From Nocardia altamirensis NBRC 108246 (GTDB lineage: Bacteria; Actinomycetota; Actinomycetes; Mycobacteriales; Mycobacteriaceae), in the NCBI RefSeq assembly GCF_001612685.1, contig NZ_BDAY01000051.1, positions 29,144-93,143 on the forward strand: a stretch of 64,000 bases of DNA. The letters are read 5' to 3'. The notes beneath the pieces were generated by a model. It made no database searches, was not told where the DNA came from, and saw only the letters and a program-made list of their open reading frames with translations. Below are positions 43,290 to 52,307 of this stretch, in pieces. How positions within the stretch are numbered: the first letter of the stretch is position 1; every line of letters begins with the position of its first letter. The translations under genes were made by a program, and so were the position numbers.

Positions 43290-43772
43290 CTAGCGAGCCC
43301 CGTCGGTCAGCCAGTCGCGCAGGTCGCGTAGCGCGGTGCCGGAACTGTCGGCGTCGATGTTCGCGGCCAGGTCCGCGATGGTGATGGCAGCGAGGGCGGC
43401 CCGCCACGCCGCGTCGGCGGCGGCCATGGCGCGCGCGATCGCGCAGGGCACGCGGCAGCTTTTCGCGGGCAGTGCGAGCGGGCCCTGCTGGCGAATCTCG
43501 GTGCAGCGGAAGGCCGGTTCAGCGCCGTCCACCGCCTCGACCACCTCGAGCGCGGTGATGCTGCCTGCGGCACGGGTGAGCACGTAGCCCCCGGCCGGGC
43601 CGGGGACCGAGCGCACGATGCCGACTCGGGAGAGCGCCTGGAGATGTTTGGCGAGGTAGGCCGTCGGCACGCCGTGCAGCTCGGCCAACCGGGCGGCGGG
43701 CACCGGGTCGACGGCCTGACCGAGGGAAACACAGCAGTGCATGGCCCATTCGACGCCGTTGGACATCTTCAT
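43290..43772 (-). CDS. Rrf2-family transcriptional regulator
   Basis: 160 residues starting MKMSNGVEWAMHCC. The winged HTH includes ARLAELHGVPTAYLAKHLQALSRVGIVRSVPGPAGGYVLTRAAGSITALEVVEAV. Three cysteines follow in CTEIRQQ...KSCRVPC (~90-110), the region that holds an Fe-S cluster in IscR/NsrR/RsrR-type members, so redox or NO sensing is plausible. It is divergent from an MFS exporter, and two clear dyads lie between them; autoregulation and control of the exporter are expected. The Met at residue 3 is an alternative start. Confidence 0.9.
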   Translation of the reverse strand: MKMSNGVEWAMHCCVSLGQAVDPVPAARLAELHGVPTAYLAKHLQALSRVGIVRSVPGPAGGYVLTRAAGSITALEVVEAVDGAEPAFRCTEIRQQGPLALPAKSCRVPCAIARAMAAADAAWRAALAAITIADLAANIDADSSGTALRDLRDWLTDGAR

Positions 43773-43784
43773 GCGGACAGCATA

Positions 43785-43836
43785 TCTCGGATAGAAAATG
43801 TCCGAGACTGTGCTATAACTTGGACATTAAATGTCC
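43785..43836. promoter_or_regulatory. Paired Rrf2 operator dyads
   Basis: Dyad 1: TCTCGGA (43785-43791) with TCCGAGA (43801-43807). Dyad 2: GGACATTAAATGTCC (43822-43836), perfect around one base. A -10-like TATAAC (43814-43819) sits between them for the exporter, so bound regulator would block transcription. Confidence 0.78.
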
Positions 43837-43854
43837 GAGATTGAGGTGCCCGTC

Positions 43855-45057
43855 ATGACCACGCTTCGAGACCGCTCCACCCCAACCACCAAAGACCGTG
43901 CCGCCCTCGCCGTTGCGACGATGGCGTTGTTCGTTGCCGCGGCCAACCTGCGCCCCGCCATCGCCGCAGTGTCCCCGCTGGTCGATCGGATTCGCCTCGA
44001 TCTGGGCCTGTCCTCGACCGGGGTCGCCCTGTTGACCACCGTCCCGACCCTGGCGATGGGTCTGTGCGCTCCCCTCGCGGCAGCGATAGGCCGCCGCTTC
44101 GGCTTGCAACGCGGCGTGTTGATCGGCCTGGTTGTGGTCACAATCGCCACTGCCGCACGCGGATTCGGCACAGCGACCTGGCTACAGCTCAGCTGCGCCG
44201 CCGTGGTCGGCGCCGGCATCGCCATCGCGCAGACGCTGCTGCCCGCGGTGGTGAAATCGCGGTTCGCCGAGCGCGCCGGGCTGGTGACCGGCATCTATAC
44301 CGCGGGACTCGGATTGGGCGGCGCGGTCGCCGCAGGCATCAGCGCACCACTGGCCGATGCGCTGGATTCCTGGGCGGGCGCGCTGGCGTCGTGGGCGGTG
44401 CTCGCCGTCGCGGGCATCCTGCTGTGGTCTGCGGCGCGGTCCGCGCTGCGCCTGGACGACGTGTCGGGGCCGCAGGGTCCTGCGACGAAGGGATTGCCGT
44501 TGCGCAGCGCGACAGCATGGCAGATCACCGTGCTTGCTGCGCTCAACTCGGCGCTGTACTACTGCGAATTGGCCTGGGTCGCACCACTGTTGCACGATGC
44601 GGGCGGGTATCGCGAGGCCTACGCGGGCTTCCTGCTCACCGCCATGATCTCGATCCAGGTGGTGGCGATGCTCGCCGTTCCCGCGCTGCTCGGTGAGCGC
44701 AGGGACAAGCGCATCGGGCTCGCGCTGACCACAGTACTGACCGCCGTCGGCTTCCTCGGGCTCGCACTGAGCCCGGCCACCGCCACCTGGCTCTGGATCG
44801 TCGCACTCGGCATCGGCCACGGCGGCCTGTTCACCCTGGTGCTCACCGTGCCGGTATCGATGAGCCGCGATGTGGCCGAAGCCGGACGCTACAGCGCCAT
44901 GGCGTTTTTCGTCGGCTACGCCGCTGCGGCCGTGGCACCCGTCCTGGTCGGCGCGCTGCGCGACGAGACAGGCAACTTCCGGCTCGCCTTCGGATTACTC
45001 GGTGGCGCAACGGTATTGCTGTTGGTGCCGATCGCAGGCATGGTCCGGCGCGACTGA
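43855..45057 (+). CDS. MFS transporter, CynX/NimT type
   Basis: 400 residues from ATG 43855, preceded by GAGGTG; an upstream ATG at 43831 is rejected because it lies inside the operator dyad. Twelve hydrophobic helices with the CynX/NimT opening ALFVAAANLRPAIAAVSPLVDRIRLDLGLSSTGVALLTTVPTLAMGLCAPLAA. The family includes cyanate and 2-nitroimidazole transporters and many drug exporters. It is controlled by a divergent Rrf2 regulator, so it may export a redox-active or toxic compound (inference). Confidence 0.9.
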   Translation: MTTLRDRSTPTTKDRAALAVATMALFVAAANLRPAIAAVSPLVDRIRLDLGLSSTGVALLTTVPTLAMGLCAPLAAAIGRRFGLQRGVLIGLVVVTIATAARGFGTATWLQLSCAAVVGAGIAIAQTLLPAVVKSRFAERAGLVTGIYTAGLGLGGAVAAGISAPLADALDSWAGALASWAVLAVAGILLWSAARSALRLDDVSGPQGPATKGLPLRSATAWQITVLAALNSALYYCELAWVAPLLHDAGGYREAYAGFLLTAMISIQVVAMLAVPALLGERRDKRIGLALTTVLTAVGFLGLALSPATATWLWIVALGIGHGGLFTLVLTVPVSMSRDVAEAGRYSAMAFFVGYAAAAVAPVLVGALRDETGNFRLAFGLLGGATVLLLVPIAGMVRRD

Positions 45058-45068
45058 GCCGACGACAG

Positions 45069-45102
45069 CCGCCCACCGAACCGGAACGGATTCGGTGGGC
45101 GG
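45069..45102. terminator. Bidirectional hairpin terminator
   Basis: Perfect 12-bp arms CCGCCCACCGAA (45069-45080) and TTCGGTGGGCGG (45091-45102), 10-nt loop, between the convergent exporter and cbs. Confidence 0.87.
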
Positions 45103-45130
45103 AAAGCCAAGAGCAACAGTTAGTTCCGGG

Positions 45131-46519
45131 TCAGCGACCGAGGCTGCCGGTGCTCAAGAAGCCGAGCAGGTCGTGCCTGGTGATGACGCCGACCGGCTTG
45201 CCGTCGTCGACCACCATCAGCGCGTCGGTGTCCGACAGCGCCTTGGTCGCGGAGGAGATCGGCTCGCCTGCACCGATCAACGGGAACGACGGGCTCATGT
45301 GCTTGGCCACCGAATCCGTCAGGTGCGCACGGCCTTCGAACACCGCGGAGAGCAGATCCCGCTCGGACACGCTGCCCGCGACCTCGCCCGCCATCACCGG
45401 CGGCTCCGCGCCGACGACCGGCATCTGCGACACCCCGTACTCGCGCAGGATCTCGATGGCGTCGCGCAACGTCTCCGACGGGTGGGTGTGCACCAGGTCG
45501 GGCAAGGCACCCGACTTGCCGCGCAACACATCCCCGACCAACGGTTCGGCACTGCCGTCGAGCCGGTCGCGCAGGAACCCGTAGGAGCTCATCCACTGGT
45601 CGTTGAAGATCTTCGACAGGTAGCCGCGGCCGCCGTCGGGCAACAGCACCACAACGACCGCGTCCGGGTCGCGCCGCGCGACCTCGATGGCCGCGACAAC
45701 GGCCATCCCGCACGAGCCGCCGACCAGCAGGCCTTCCTCGCGGGCGAGGCGGCGGGTCATGTCGAACGAGTCCGCGTCGGAGACCGCGATGATCTCGTCC
45801 GGGATGGCCGGGTCGTAGGCCGACGGCCAGAAGTCCTCGCCGACACCCTCGACCAGGTACGGCCGTCCGGTGCCGCCGGAGTACACCGAGCCCTCCGGGT
45901 CGGCGCCGATGATCTTCACCTTGCCGCCGGACACCTCTTTGAGATAGCGGCCGGTGCCGGTGATGGTCCCGCCGGTGCCGACGCCCGCGACGAAGTGGGT
46001 GACCTTGCCTTCGGTGTCGCGCCAGATCTCCGGGCCGGTCGTCTCGTAGTGGCTGTCCGGGCCGCCGGGGTTGGAGTACTGGTCCGGCTTCCACGCGCCG
46101 TCGATCTCGCCGACCAGACGATTGGAGACGCTGTAGTAGCTGGCCGGGTCTTCCGGGGCAACGGCGGTCGGGCACACGACCACCTCGGCGCCGTAGGCAC
46201 GCAGCACGTTGCGCTTGTCCTCGCTGACCTTGTCCGGGCAGACGAAGACGCAGTGGTAGCCGCGCTGCTGGGCGACCAGCGCGAGCCCGACGCCGGTGTT
46301 GCCCGAGGTCGGTTCGACGATGGTGCCGCCGGGGCGCAACTGCCCTGACTTCTCGGCGGCATCGATCATCTTCACCGCGATCCGGTCCTTGGAGCTACCG
46401 CCCGGATTCAGGTATTCGATCTTGGCGGCCACCAGTCCGGCATCGGGGCCTACAACGGAGTTCAACCGGACCAACGGCGTATTGCCGATGAGGTCCACGA
46501 CATGGTCGGCGATGCGCAT
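45131..46519 (-). CDS. cbs: Cystathionine beta-synthase
   Basis: 462 residues from ATG 46519 (MRIADHVVDLIGNTPLVRL), the start used by M. tuberculosis Cbs (Rv1077); in-frame ATGs at 46528 and 46561 exist. PLP lysine K44 in NPGGSSKDRIAVK, EPTSGNTGVGLAL, GTGGTITGTGRYLKE and SCGMAVVAAI. Two C-terminal CBS domains (~340-460, SVSERDLLSAVFEGRAHL and DALMVVDDGKPVGVITRHDLLGFL) give nucleotide or AdoMet-type regulation. It makes cystathionine from serine and homocysteine. In mycobacteria pra lies between it and metB; here a 9-kb insertion does. Confidence 0.95.
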   Translation of the reverse strand: MRIADHVVDLIGNTPLVRLNSVVGPDAGLVAAKIEYLNPGGSSKDRIAVKMIDAAEKSGQLRPGGTIVEPTSGNTGVGLALVAQQRGYHCVFVCPDKVSEDKRNVLRAYGAEVVVCPTAVAPEDPASYYSVSNRLVGEIDGAWKPDQYSNPGGPDSHYETTGPEIWRDTEGKVTHFVAGVGTGGTITGTGRYLKEVSGGKVKIIGADPEGSVYSGGTGRPYLVEGVGEDFWPSAYDPAIPDEIIAVSDADSFDMTRRLAREEGLLVGGSCGMAVVAAIEVARRDPDAVVVVLLPDGGRGYLSKIFNDQWMSSYGFLRDRLDGSAEPLVGDVLRGKSGALPDLVHTHPSETLRDAIEILREYGVSQMPVVGAEPPVMAGEVAGSVSERDLLSAVFEGRAHLTDSVAKHMSPSFPLIGAGEPISSATKALSDTDALMVVDDGKPVGVITRHDLLGFLSTGSLGR

Positions 46520-46624
46520 GGGCCCCATAGTTCCAGATGACCGCAGTGTGAGTTCGCGCACGCCACGCGGAAAACCCCAGAGCTCGACAAACAGCGGGAA
46601 CTGTTCAACCTCCGTTTAGGATTC

Positions 46625-47110
46625 GTGAGCATGAAGCAGCCGAACATCGCCCGTGCCGGCGTTGTTCTGGCCGGCGCGGCAGTGACCGCACTGGTCGGAC
46701 CTGGCGCACAGGCCAAGGCAGTGACCATCGAGTTCCCGCAGGTGCCGACGCTCGCCTACGGCGGCCTGTGCGGGACAACCATTCGCACCTGGGCCGACGT
46801 GAGCCCCGCCTGGCCTGGGCGGGCGATCCTCAATGTGCGCGCACTGCCGGTCATCGGGATCGGGCCAGGCGACTACCCGCTGGCCCCGTTGTGCGAGGTC
46901 AACACCACGGTGGCCTGGCGAAACACCACCACCGGGGCGGTGGGCCGCTACGACAACACCGTGGTGACCGGTCTCTACGGGAGCATGCAGTACGCGTTGT
47001 TCCAGGACACCGGGCCGGGCCGCATCGAGGTCACCGTGACCACCGACGCGGCAAGTATTCCGGCTTATGGGTGGTTCAACGTTCCTGCTCCTGCTGCCCC
47101 TCCTGCGTAA
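46625..47110 (+). CDS. Secreted hypothetical protein
   Basis: 161 residues from GTG 46625 (ATG 46631 is an alternative). A Sec-type signal peptide (KQPNIARAGVVLAGAAVTALVG, cleavage near AQA-KAV) leads to a ~130-residue exported domain rich in Thr, Val and Gly, probably all beta, with two cysteines (GGLCGTTIRTW, LAPLCEVNTTVAW) that could pair. Repeated NTTVAWRN-like strands suggest an immunoglobulin-like fold. No family was recognised. Monocistronic, divergent from cbs. Confidence 0.75.
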   Translation: MSMKQPNIARAGVVLAGAAVTALVGPGAQAKAVTIEFPQVPTLAYGGLCGTTIRTWADVSPAWPGRAILNVRALPVIGIGPGDYPLAPLCEVNTTVAWRNTTTGAVGRYDNTVVTGLYGSMQYALFQDTGPGRIEVTVTTDAASIPAYGWFNVPAPAAPPA

Positions 47111-47209
47111 AGTCGGTACATTTTCTGTTGTGAGGGAGCGCCAGCGAGCGAACCGAAGACACAGCTGCCCTGCACTTGCGGCGGAACCGAGCGCCAGCGA
47201 GGTGCAGCC

Positions 47210-48103
47210 GTGAGTGCACCACGCATCGGCTGGCGTACTGCCGCGGTGACCGGTGCCGCGACCGTGCTGGCCGGCTCCGGAGCGACCACGGCATGGTGGG
47301 CAGCGTCCAAAATATTGATGGCACAGGCCGGCGTCGCCCGTGGCGTGATCGGCCGCGATACCTCGAAACCGCCTGAGGCCGACGGCATCTACACCGCGGG
47401 CTGCCTCGAGCCGGAGCGGTGGCGCACCGGCAAGCACGCGGACCTGCACCTGATGATCTTCGGCGACTCCACCGCGGCCGGCGTCGGCTGCGTGGTCGCC
47501 GACGAGGTGCCCGGCGTGCGACTGGCCCGTGGCCTCGCGGTGGCCACCGGGCAACGAATCCGGTTGAGCACCAAGGCGATCTCCGGCGCCACCTCCAAGG
47601 GATTGTCCGGTCAGGTGGATGCCATGTTCGTGGCAGGCCCGCCGCCGGACGCGGCGGTCATCCTGATCGGCGCCAACGACATCACCAAGAAGCATTCGGT
47701 GCGCGCCTCGGCCCGCAGGCTGGCCGCCGCGGTCGCGCGGCTGCACATGGCCGACGCCGTGGTTGTGGTCGGCACCTGCCCGAATCTCGGCACGGTGACC
47801 GCGATTCCGCAGCCGCTGCGCACCGTGGTGCACAACTGGAGCGTCCGGCTGGCCCGCGCGCAGACGGTGGCCACCGCTGTCGCGGGTGGCCGACCGGTTC
47901 CGATGGGCTATCTGCTCGCTCCCGAATTCCGGGCACAGCCCGAACTGCTGTTCGCCGCCGACGGGTTCCATCCGTCGGCCGCCGGCTACGAACTCGCGGC
48001 GGCGCAACTACTTCCGGTGCTGCTGACGGCACTCGACGAGGCGACCCCCGCCGCTGCCCGGTCATCGGGGCGCGACGTAGATTCGATACGAACTCGCGAG
48101 TAA
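47210..48103 (+). CDS. SGNH/GDSL esterase (Rv1075c-like)
   Basis: 297 residues from GTG 47210. An N-terminal hydrophobic segment (residues ~8-33) probably anchors or exports it. SGNH blocks: FGDSTAAG with nucleophile S87, Gly in SGATSKG, Asn in IGANDITKKH, and Asp/His in DGFHPSAAGY. It matches M. tuberculosis Rv1075c, a characterised GDSL esterase, in motif and position beside the thiolase gene (Rv1074c). Likely acts outside the membrane on lipid or acyl esters. A 13-nt direct repeat lies in its upstream region. Confidence 0.9.
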   Translation: MSAPRIGWRTAAVTGAATVLAGSGATTAWWAASKILMAQAGVARGVIGRDTSKPPEADGIYTAGCLEPERWRTGKHADLHLMIFGDSTAAGVGCVVADEVPGVRLARGLAVATGQRIRLSTKAISGATSKGLSGQVDAMFVAGPPPDAAVILIGANDITKKHSVRASARRLAAAVARLHMADAVVVVGTCPNLGTVTAIPQPLRTVVHNWSVRLARAQTVATAVAGGRPVPMGYLLAPEFRAQPELLFAADGFHPSAAGYELAAAQLLPVLLTALDEATPAAARSSGRDVDSIRTRE

Positions 48104-48143
48104 CAACAACGGTTCGCACGTACCTTCCGACAAAGGAGTCCTC

Positions 48144-49364
48144 ATGCCTGAGGCTGTCATCGTCTCGACCGCCCGCTCTCCCATCGGCCGGGCGGCCAAG
48201 GGATCACTGGTCGACATGCGGCCCGACGACCTGACCACCCAGATCGTCCGCGCGGCGCTGGACAAGGTGCCCGCCCTCGACCCGAACACGATCGATGACC
48301 TGATCCTCGGCTGCGGTTCGCCCGGCGGCGAGTCGGGTTTCAACATCGCTCGCATCGTGGCGGTCGAGCTCGGCTACGACCTGGTGCCAGGCACCACCGT
48401 GCACCGCTACTGCGCCTCGTCGCTGCAGTCGACCCGGATGGCGTTCCACGCGATCAAGGCGGGCGAGGGTGATGTCTTCATCTCCGCAGGCGTCGAGACG
48501 GTGTCGCGGTACAAGAACGGTTCCGCCGACAGCTGGCCGAACACCAAGAACACGCTCTTCGCCGACGCCGAGGCGCGCACCGCGAAGACCGCGGAAGGCG
48601 GCGCAGGCACCTGGCACGATCCGCGCGTGGACGGCCTGCTCCCGGACGCCTACATCGCGATGGGGCAGACCGCGGAGAACGTGGCGAGCTTCACCGGCAT
48701 CACCCGCGAGGAGCAGGACCGCTGGGGCGTCCGCTCGCAGAACCGGGCCGAGGAAGCGATCAAGAACGGCTTCTTCGAGCGCGAGATCACCCCGGTCACG
48801 CTGCCGGACGGCTCGATCGTCGCGAAGGACGACGGCCCGCGCGCAGGCGTCACCTACGAGGCGGTCAGCCAGCTGAGGCCGGTGTTCCGCCCCGACGGCA
48901 CGATCACCGCTGGCAACTGCTGTCCGCTCAACGACGGCGCCGCCGCGCTGGTCGTGATGAGCGACACCAGGGCCAAGGAGCTCGGCCTGACGCCGCTGGC
49001 CCGCATCGTGTCCACCGGCGTCTCCGGGTTGTCCCCGGAGATCATGGGCCTCGGCCCGATCGAGGCGTGCAAGCGCGCGCTCGCCTTGGCGGGCAAGTCG
49101 ATCGACGACATCGACCTGGTCGAGATCAACGAGGCGTTCGCGGTGCAGGTGCTCGGCTCGGCCCGCGAGCTGAAGATCGACGAGGACAAGCTGAACGTCT
49201 CCGGCGGCGCCATCGCGCTCGGCCACCCGTTCGGCATGACCGGCGCCCGCATCACCACCACGCTGATCAACAACCTGCAGACCTATGACAAGCAGTTCGG
49301 TCTGGAGACCATGTGCGTCGGCGGCGGCCAGGGCATGGCGATGGTCATCGAGCGCCTGAGCTGA
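48144..49364 (+). CDS. Acetyl-CoA C-acyltransferase (thiolase, FadA3-like)
   Basis: 406 residues. Active-site nucleophile C90 in HRYCASSLQ, NEAFA, H361 in GHPFGMTGAR and C391 in CVGGGQG form the full thiolase set. It catalyses the last step of beta-oxidation or acetoacetyl-CoA formation. An insertion around residues 125-165 (NGSADSWPNTKNTLFADAEARTAK) is typical of this actinobacterial clade. It lies 40 nt after the esterase and follows it in mycobacteria as fadA3. A strong terminator follows. Confidence 0.94.
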   Translation: MPEAVIVSTARSPIGRAAKGSLVDMRPDDLTTQIVRAALDKVPALDPNTIDDLILGCGSPGGESGFNIARIVAVELGYDLVPGTTVHRYCASSLQSTRMAFHAIKAGEGDVFISAGVETVSRYKNGSADSWPNTKNTLFADAEARTAKTAEGGAGTWHDPRVDGLLPDAYIAMGQTAENVASFTGITREEQDRWGVRSQNRAEEAIKNGFFEREITPVTLPDGSIVAKDDGPRAGVTYEAVSQLRPVFRPDGTITAGNCCPLNDGAAALVVMSDTRAKELGLTPLARIVSTGVSGLSPEIMGLGPIEACKRALALAGKSIDDIDLVEINEAFAVQVLGSARELKIDEDKLNVSGGAIALGHPFGMTGARITTTLINNLQTYDKQFGLETMCVGGGQGMAMVIERLS

Positions 49365-49387
49365 GCTAGCTCGAGAGGCTGAAAAGC

Positions 49388-49422
49388 AACGGCCCCCTTC
49401 CTGATTCAGGAAGGGGGCCGTT
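49388..49422. terminator. Strong bidirectional hairpin terminator
   Basis: Perfect inverted repeat with 17-nt arms (49388-49404 AACGGCCCCCTTCCTGA and 49406-49422), the longest uninterrupted stem in the window, between the convergent thiolase and Bax-inhibitor genes. Confidence 0.93.
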
Positions 49423-49441
49423 CTCGCTTACCAGTTGGCTA

Positions 49442-50308
49442 TCAGTCGCGCTGGAAGTAGCTCAGCAGGCGCAGGATCTCGACGTACAGCCAGACCAGGG
49501 TGACGGTCAGGCCGAGCGCGACGCCCCAGGCCGCCTTCTCCGGCGCCTGTGCACGGATCAGCTGATCGGCGGCGTCGAAGTCGAGCAGGAAGCTGAACGC
49601 GGCGATCGCGATGACCACCAGGCTGAAGATGATCGCGAGCGGGCCGCCGTCGCGCAGGCCGAGGCCGCCGGAGATGAAGAAGCTGGCGACCAGGTTGCCG
49701 AGCGCGAGCACGAGCACGCCGATCATGGCGCCGACGATCATCCTGGTGAAGCGCGGGGTGACGCGGATCGCGCCGGTCTTGTAGACGACGAGCATGCCTG
49801 CGAAGACACCGAAGGTGCCGAGCACCGCCTGCGCGATCATCGCGCTACCGCCGACGCCACTGAACTCGATGTTGGTGAACATGAACGACAGCGCACCGAC
49901 GAACAGACCCTCGAAGACCGCGTACGAGAGCACGAGGACCGGGTTGTCCATCTTGTTGGCGAAGGTCGCGATGAGCACGAGCACCAGGCCGATGAGACCG
50001 CCGCCGATGACGAAAAGCGGTGCCAGCGAGGTGTTCGCGTTGGTCAGGCCGTAGGAGATGATCGCCGACAGCGCCAGCACGCCGAGCGTGATCGCGGTCT
50101 TGGTGACCACGTCATCGATGGTCATCGCCCGGGTGGCGGGCGCCTGCTGGTAGGGCTGCGGCGGGTACTGCTGGCCGTACTGGTTCCCGTATTGCTGCCC
50201 CATCTGGCCCATTTGGCCCGCGCCGGTGACGCCCGAACCGAAATTGGCGTAGCCACCGCCCTCTTGCCGAGGCAGGTTTCTGAAAACCGGATTCGAAGTG
50301 GTACGCAC
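49442..50308 (-). CDS. Bax inhibitor-1 / YccA family membrane protein
   Basis: 288 residues from GTG 50308 (VRTTSNPVFRNLP), preferred over ATG 50362 because GAAAGGGA precedes it and the mycobacterial homologue (Rv1072) starts with the same NPVFR phrase. A Gly/Gln/Tyr-rich cytoplasmic N-terminus (QQYGNQYGQQYPPQPYQQ) precedes seven TM helices, with conserved VLSYAVFEGLFVGALS, VVIAIAAFSFLLDFDAAD and YVEILRLL. BI-1 proteins act as proton-sensitive calcium leak channels or membrane stress modulators. The tandem GQMGQMGQQ repeats are low complexity. Confidence 0.93.
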   Translation of the reverse strand: MRTTSNPVFRNLPRQEGGGYANFGSGVTGAGQMGQMGQQYGNQYGQQYPPQPYQQAPATRAMTIDDVVTKTAITLGVLALSAIISYGLTNANTSLAPLFVIGGGLIGLVLVLIATFANKMDNPVLVLSYAVFEGLFVGALSFMFTNIEFSGVGGSAMIAQAVLGTFGVFAGMLVVYKTGAIRVTPRFTRMIVGAMIGVLVLALGNLVASFFISGGLGLRDGGPLAIIFSLVVIAIAAFSFLLDFDAADQLIRAQAPEKAAWGVALGLTVTLVWLYVEILRLLSYFQRD

Positions 50309-50432
50309 GTGCGTCCCTTTCTGGTCGTTGCCGCTGTTCGTCGAGCCTTCGCTCGATACCAACTGCCTGGTTCAACGTTTGCTGCCCGGCACTAGTTCCC
50401 ACGGGGGCGTGACCAGGCGGACATTTCGGACT

Positions 50433-51584
50433 CTACCGCTGCGGCGCGTCGTGTAAACCACGCACGGACCGAGTGACCGTGAATTTACGGTTTCGACCCA
50501 TCACGTCGGTGTGGCCGACCATGCGCTCGATGACTCCGCGATAGTTCAGATGGGAGTTGAAGACCGTCCAGAGCTCGCCGCCAGGCCGAAGCACCCGGCC
50601 GGTTTCGGCGAACATCTTGATCGCCGATCCGGTGTGCACGGCGGCGCCGACATGGAACGGCGGATTGCACAGCACCAGATCGGCGCTGTTGTCCGCCGCC
50701 GTCGACATCGCGTCGTCGCGGACAACGGTCACCCGGTCGGCGACCCCGTTGACGGCGACCGTCGCCTGGGCCGAGGCCACCGCGGCCGCCGATTGATCGG
50801 TGCCGAGCACCTTGATGCCCGGTCGCGCCTTGGACAGTGCGACGGCCAGTATCCCGGTGCCGCAGCCGAGATCGACGGCCTCGCGCGCGTCGGGCTTCAT
50901 CCATTTGAGGTGCTGCAGCAGGAACCGGGTGCCGATGTCGAGGCGGGTGCCGGAGAATGCGGCGCCGTGCGCGACTACGTCTATGTCGAGGTCGTCGACC
51001 CGTTCACAGACCGGAAAGGGCGGATCGCCCACCGGTTTCGGCCCGCTGACCAGCAGGGTCCGCGATTTCTGTCTGCCACGGCTCGCTCTGACCTCGGAAA
51101 ACGATTCGGCGAGAACGTCGTTCATCGACTTCGTCAGGTACTTGTCCCGGCCGCCCGCGAACACCACCACCTCGGGATCGGCGTAGCGCGCGATGGCGTC
51201 GGCGACCTCGACGAGCCCGGCCAGCGCGCGGGGGAGCCGCAGCAACACCACGGTGGCGTCGGCAAGCAGGGCTCGTCCGAGCGGCTGCGCGGTGTAGCGA
51301 TCGGCGAGCCCGAGCGCCCGCGCATTGTTGGCCAGCGCCAGCTCGCCGGTCAGTAAATCCTGGTGCACCCGCAGCCCGCGCAGGTCGTGTGCCGCGATCG
51401 CGCCGATGGTCAGCGCACCGTAGGCGTCACCGATCACAGCTATCTTTCCGCTATCAGCACTGGCGAGGGCATCGGCGGCCACATCGAGGATCAGCCGATC
51501 GGCGGCATCCACGGCGTAGAGGTTCAACGCCTCCACATCGGGATACCGCCGCAGCCGGCCGAGCACTTCCTCGATATCTGTCAC
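50433..51584 (-). CDS. RsmC/RlmG-type guanine-N2 rRNA methyltransferase
   Basis: 383 residues: an N-terminal pseudo-methyltransferase half (~1-180) and a C-terminal catalytic half (~190-375) with the SAM motif VDLGCGTGILAVAL, DQSAAAV, and the N2-amine methylase motif NPPFH (LVLCNPPFHVGAA). This two-domain layout is that of RsmC (16S G1207) and RlmG (23S G1835); which guanine is modified cannot be settled here. No operon partners; its start is 117 nt from the lipoprotein gene. Confidence 0.92.
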   Translation of the reverse strand: MTDIEEVLGRLRRYPDVEALNLYAVDAADRLILDVAADALASADSGKIAVIGDAYGALTIGAIAAHDLRGLRVHQDLLTGELALANNARALGLADRYTAQPLGRALLADATVVLLRLPRALAGLVEVADAIARYADPEVVVFAGGRDKYLTKSMNDVLAESFSEVRASRGRQKSRTLLVSGPKPVGDPPFPVCERVDDLDIDVVAHGAAFSGTRLDIGTRFLLQHLKWMKPDAREAVDLGCGTGILAVALSKARPGIKVLGTDQSAAAVASAQATVAVNGVADRVTVVRDDAMSTAADNSADLVLCNPPFHVGAAVHTGSAIKMFAETGRVLRPGGELWTVFNSHLNYRGVIERMVGHTDVMGRNRKFTVTRSVRGLHDAPQR

Positions 51585-51701
51585 GTCTCAAGTGTGCTAG
51601 ATCGTTGCCCCTTCGTCACACCTGGGCCGGTCAATCGGCGATTCCGCACCGCACCGGCAGCCAGGCGGACGACGAAATCGTCAGCACCGCACCGGATTCG
51701 A

Positions 51702-52307
51702 CTATTTGACGCCCGCCTTGCCGCCAGCAGGGGTCACCGCGTGCCAGACCTTACCGACGCCTTGCCCGAGCAGATCGCCAGGCTTCTGGTCCTTGGCGAA
51801 GAAGTAGACCGGCCAGCCCGCAATCGTGATTTGGCATGCGCCGTCGGCACGTTCGATGAAGCCGATGAGTTGCGGATCGACGCCCGCCGCGTACACCGCC
51901 TGCTCCCGCTGCACGAGCAGCGGCGGCCAGGTGGTGGCGCATTCGCCCGCGCAATTCGAGGTAGGCGGGTTGTTGGTGTCCTTGTCGAAGCGGTAGACCG
52001 CGCGGTCGGTCGCCGTAACATACTGTCCGACAGCATTATTGTCGGCGATCGCGAGCTGCACGGCATTCGCGCCGGTCGGCGCGGTCCCGCGGTAGATCTT
52101 CAGCCAGCCCTGGGTCTTGGCGGGCACCTGGCTCTGCGGCGCACCCGCGGGCGCCACGGCCGAGGTCGCCGCCGCGGGTGCCGGGGCAGGAGCGGGGGCC
52201 GGTTTCGCGGTGCCCGAGCTTCCACAGGCGCTCAGCACACCGGCGAGAATGACCGAGGCAGCGGCGAATGGCAGCGCGGCGCGCTGGAAGTGCTTGGTCG
52301 ACAGCAT
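51702..52307 (-). CDS. Lipoprotein with COG4315 secreted repeats
   Basis: 201 residues. Signal peptide with lipobox LSAC (residue ~28), a Pro/Ala-rich linker (PAPAPAPAPAAATSAVAP), then two PF03640-type repeats: VYRFDKDTNNPPTSNCAGECATTWPPLLV and VYFFAKDQKPGDLLGQGVGKVWHAV. The repeat family is common in exported actinobacterial proteins of unknown function, some haem-associated. Tethered to the outer face of the membrane. Divergent from the AMIN-like lipoprotein. Confidence 0.87.
   Translation of the reverse strand: MLSTKHFQRAALPFAAASVILAGVLSACGSSGTAKPAPAPAPAPAAATSAVAPAGAPQSQVPAKTQGWLKIYRGTAPTGANAVQLAIADNNAVGQYVTATDRAVYRFDKDTNNPPTSNCAGECATTWPPLLVQREQAVYAAGVDPQLIGFIERADGACQITIAGWPVYFFAKDQKPGDLLGQGVGKVWHAVTPAGGKAGVK

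Noticed and set aside
44870..46348. Plus-strand frame of 492 codons
   Set aside because: Starts inside the MFS gene and runs antisense to cbs, crossing a strong terminator.
46460..46561. Earlier start of cbs at 46561
   Set aside because: The extra 14 residues (MRELTLRSSGTMGP) have no counterpart in mycobacterial Cbs, which starts MRIA at the position of 46519.
46616..48007. Minus-strand frame of 463 codons
   Set aside because: Antisense to the secreted protein and the SGNH esterase, both of which have signal or catalytic motifs.
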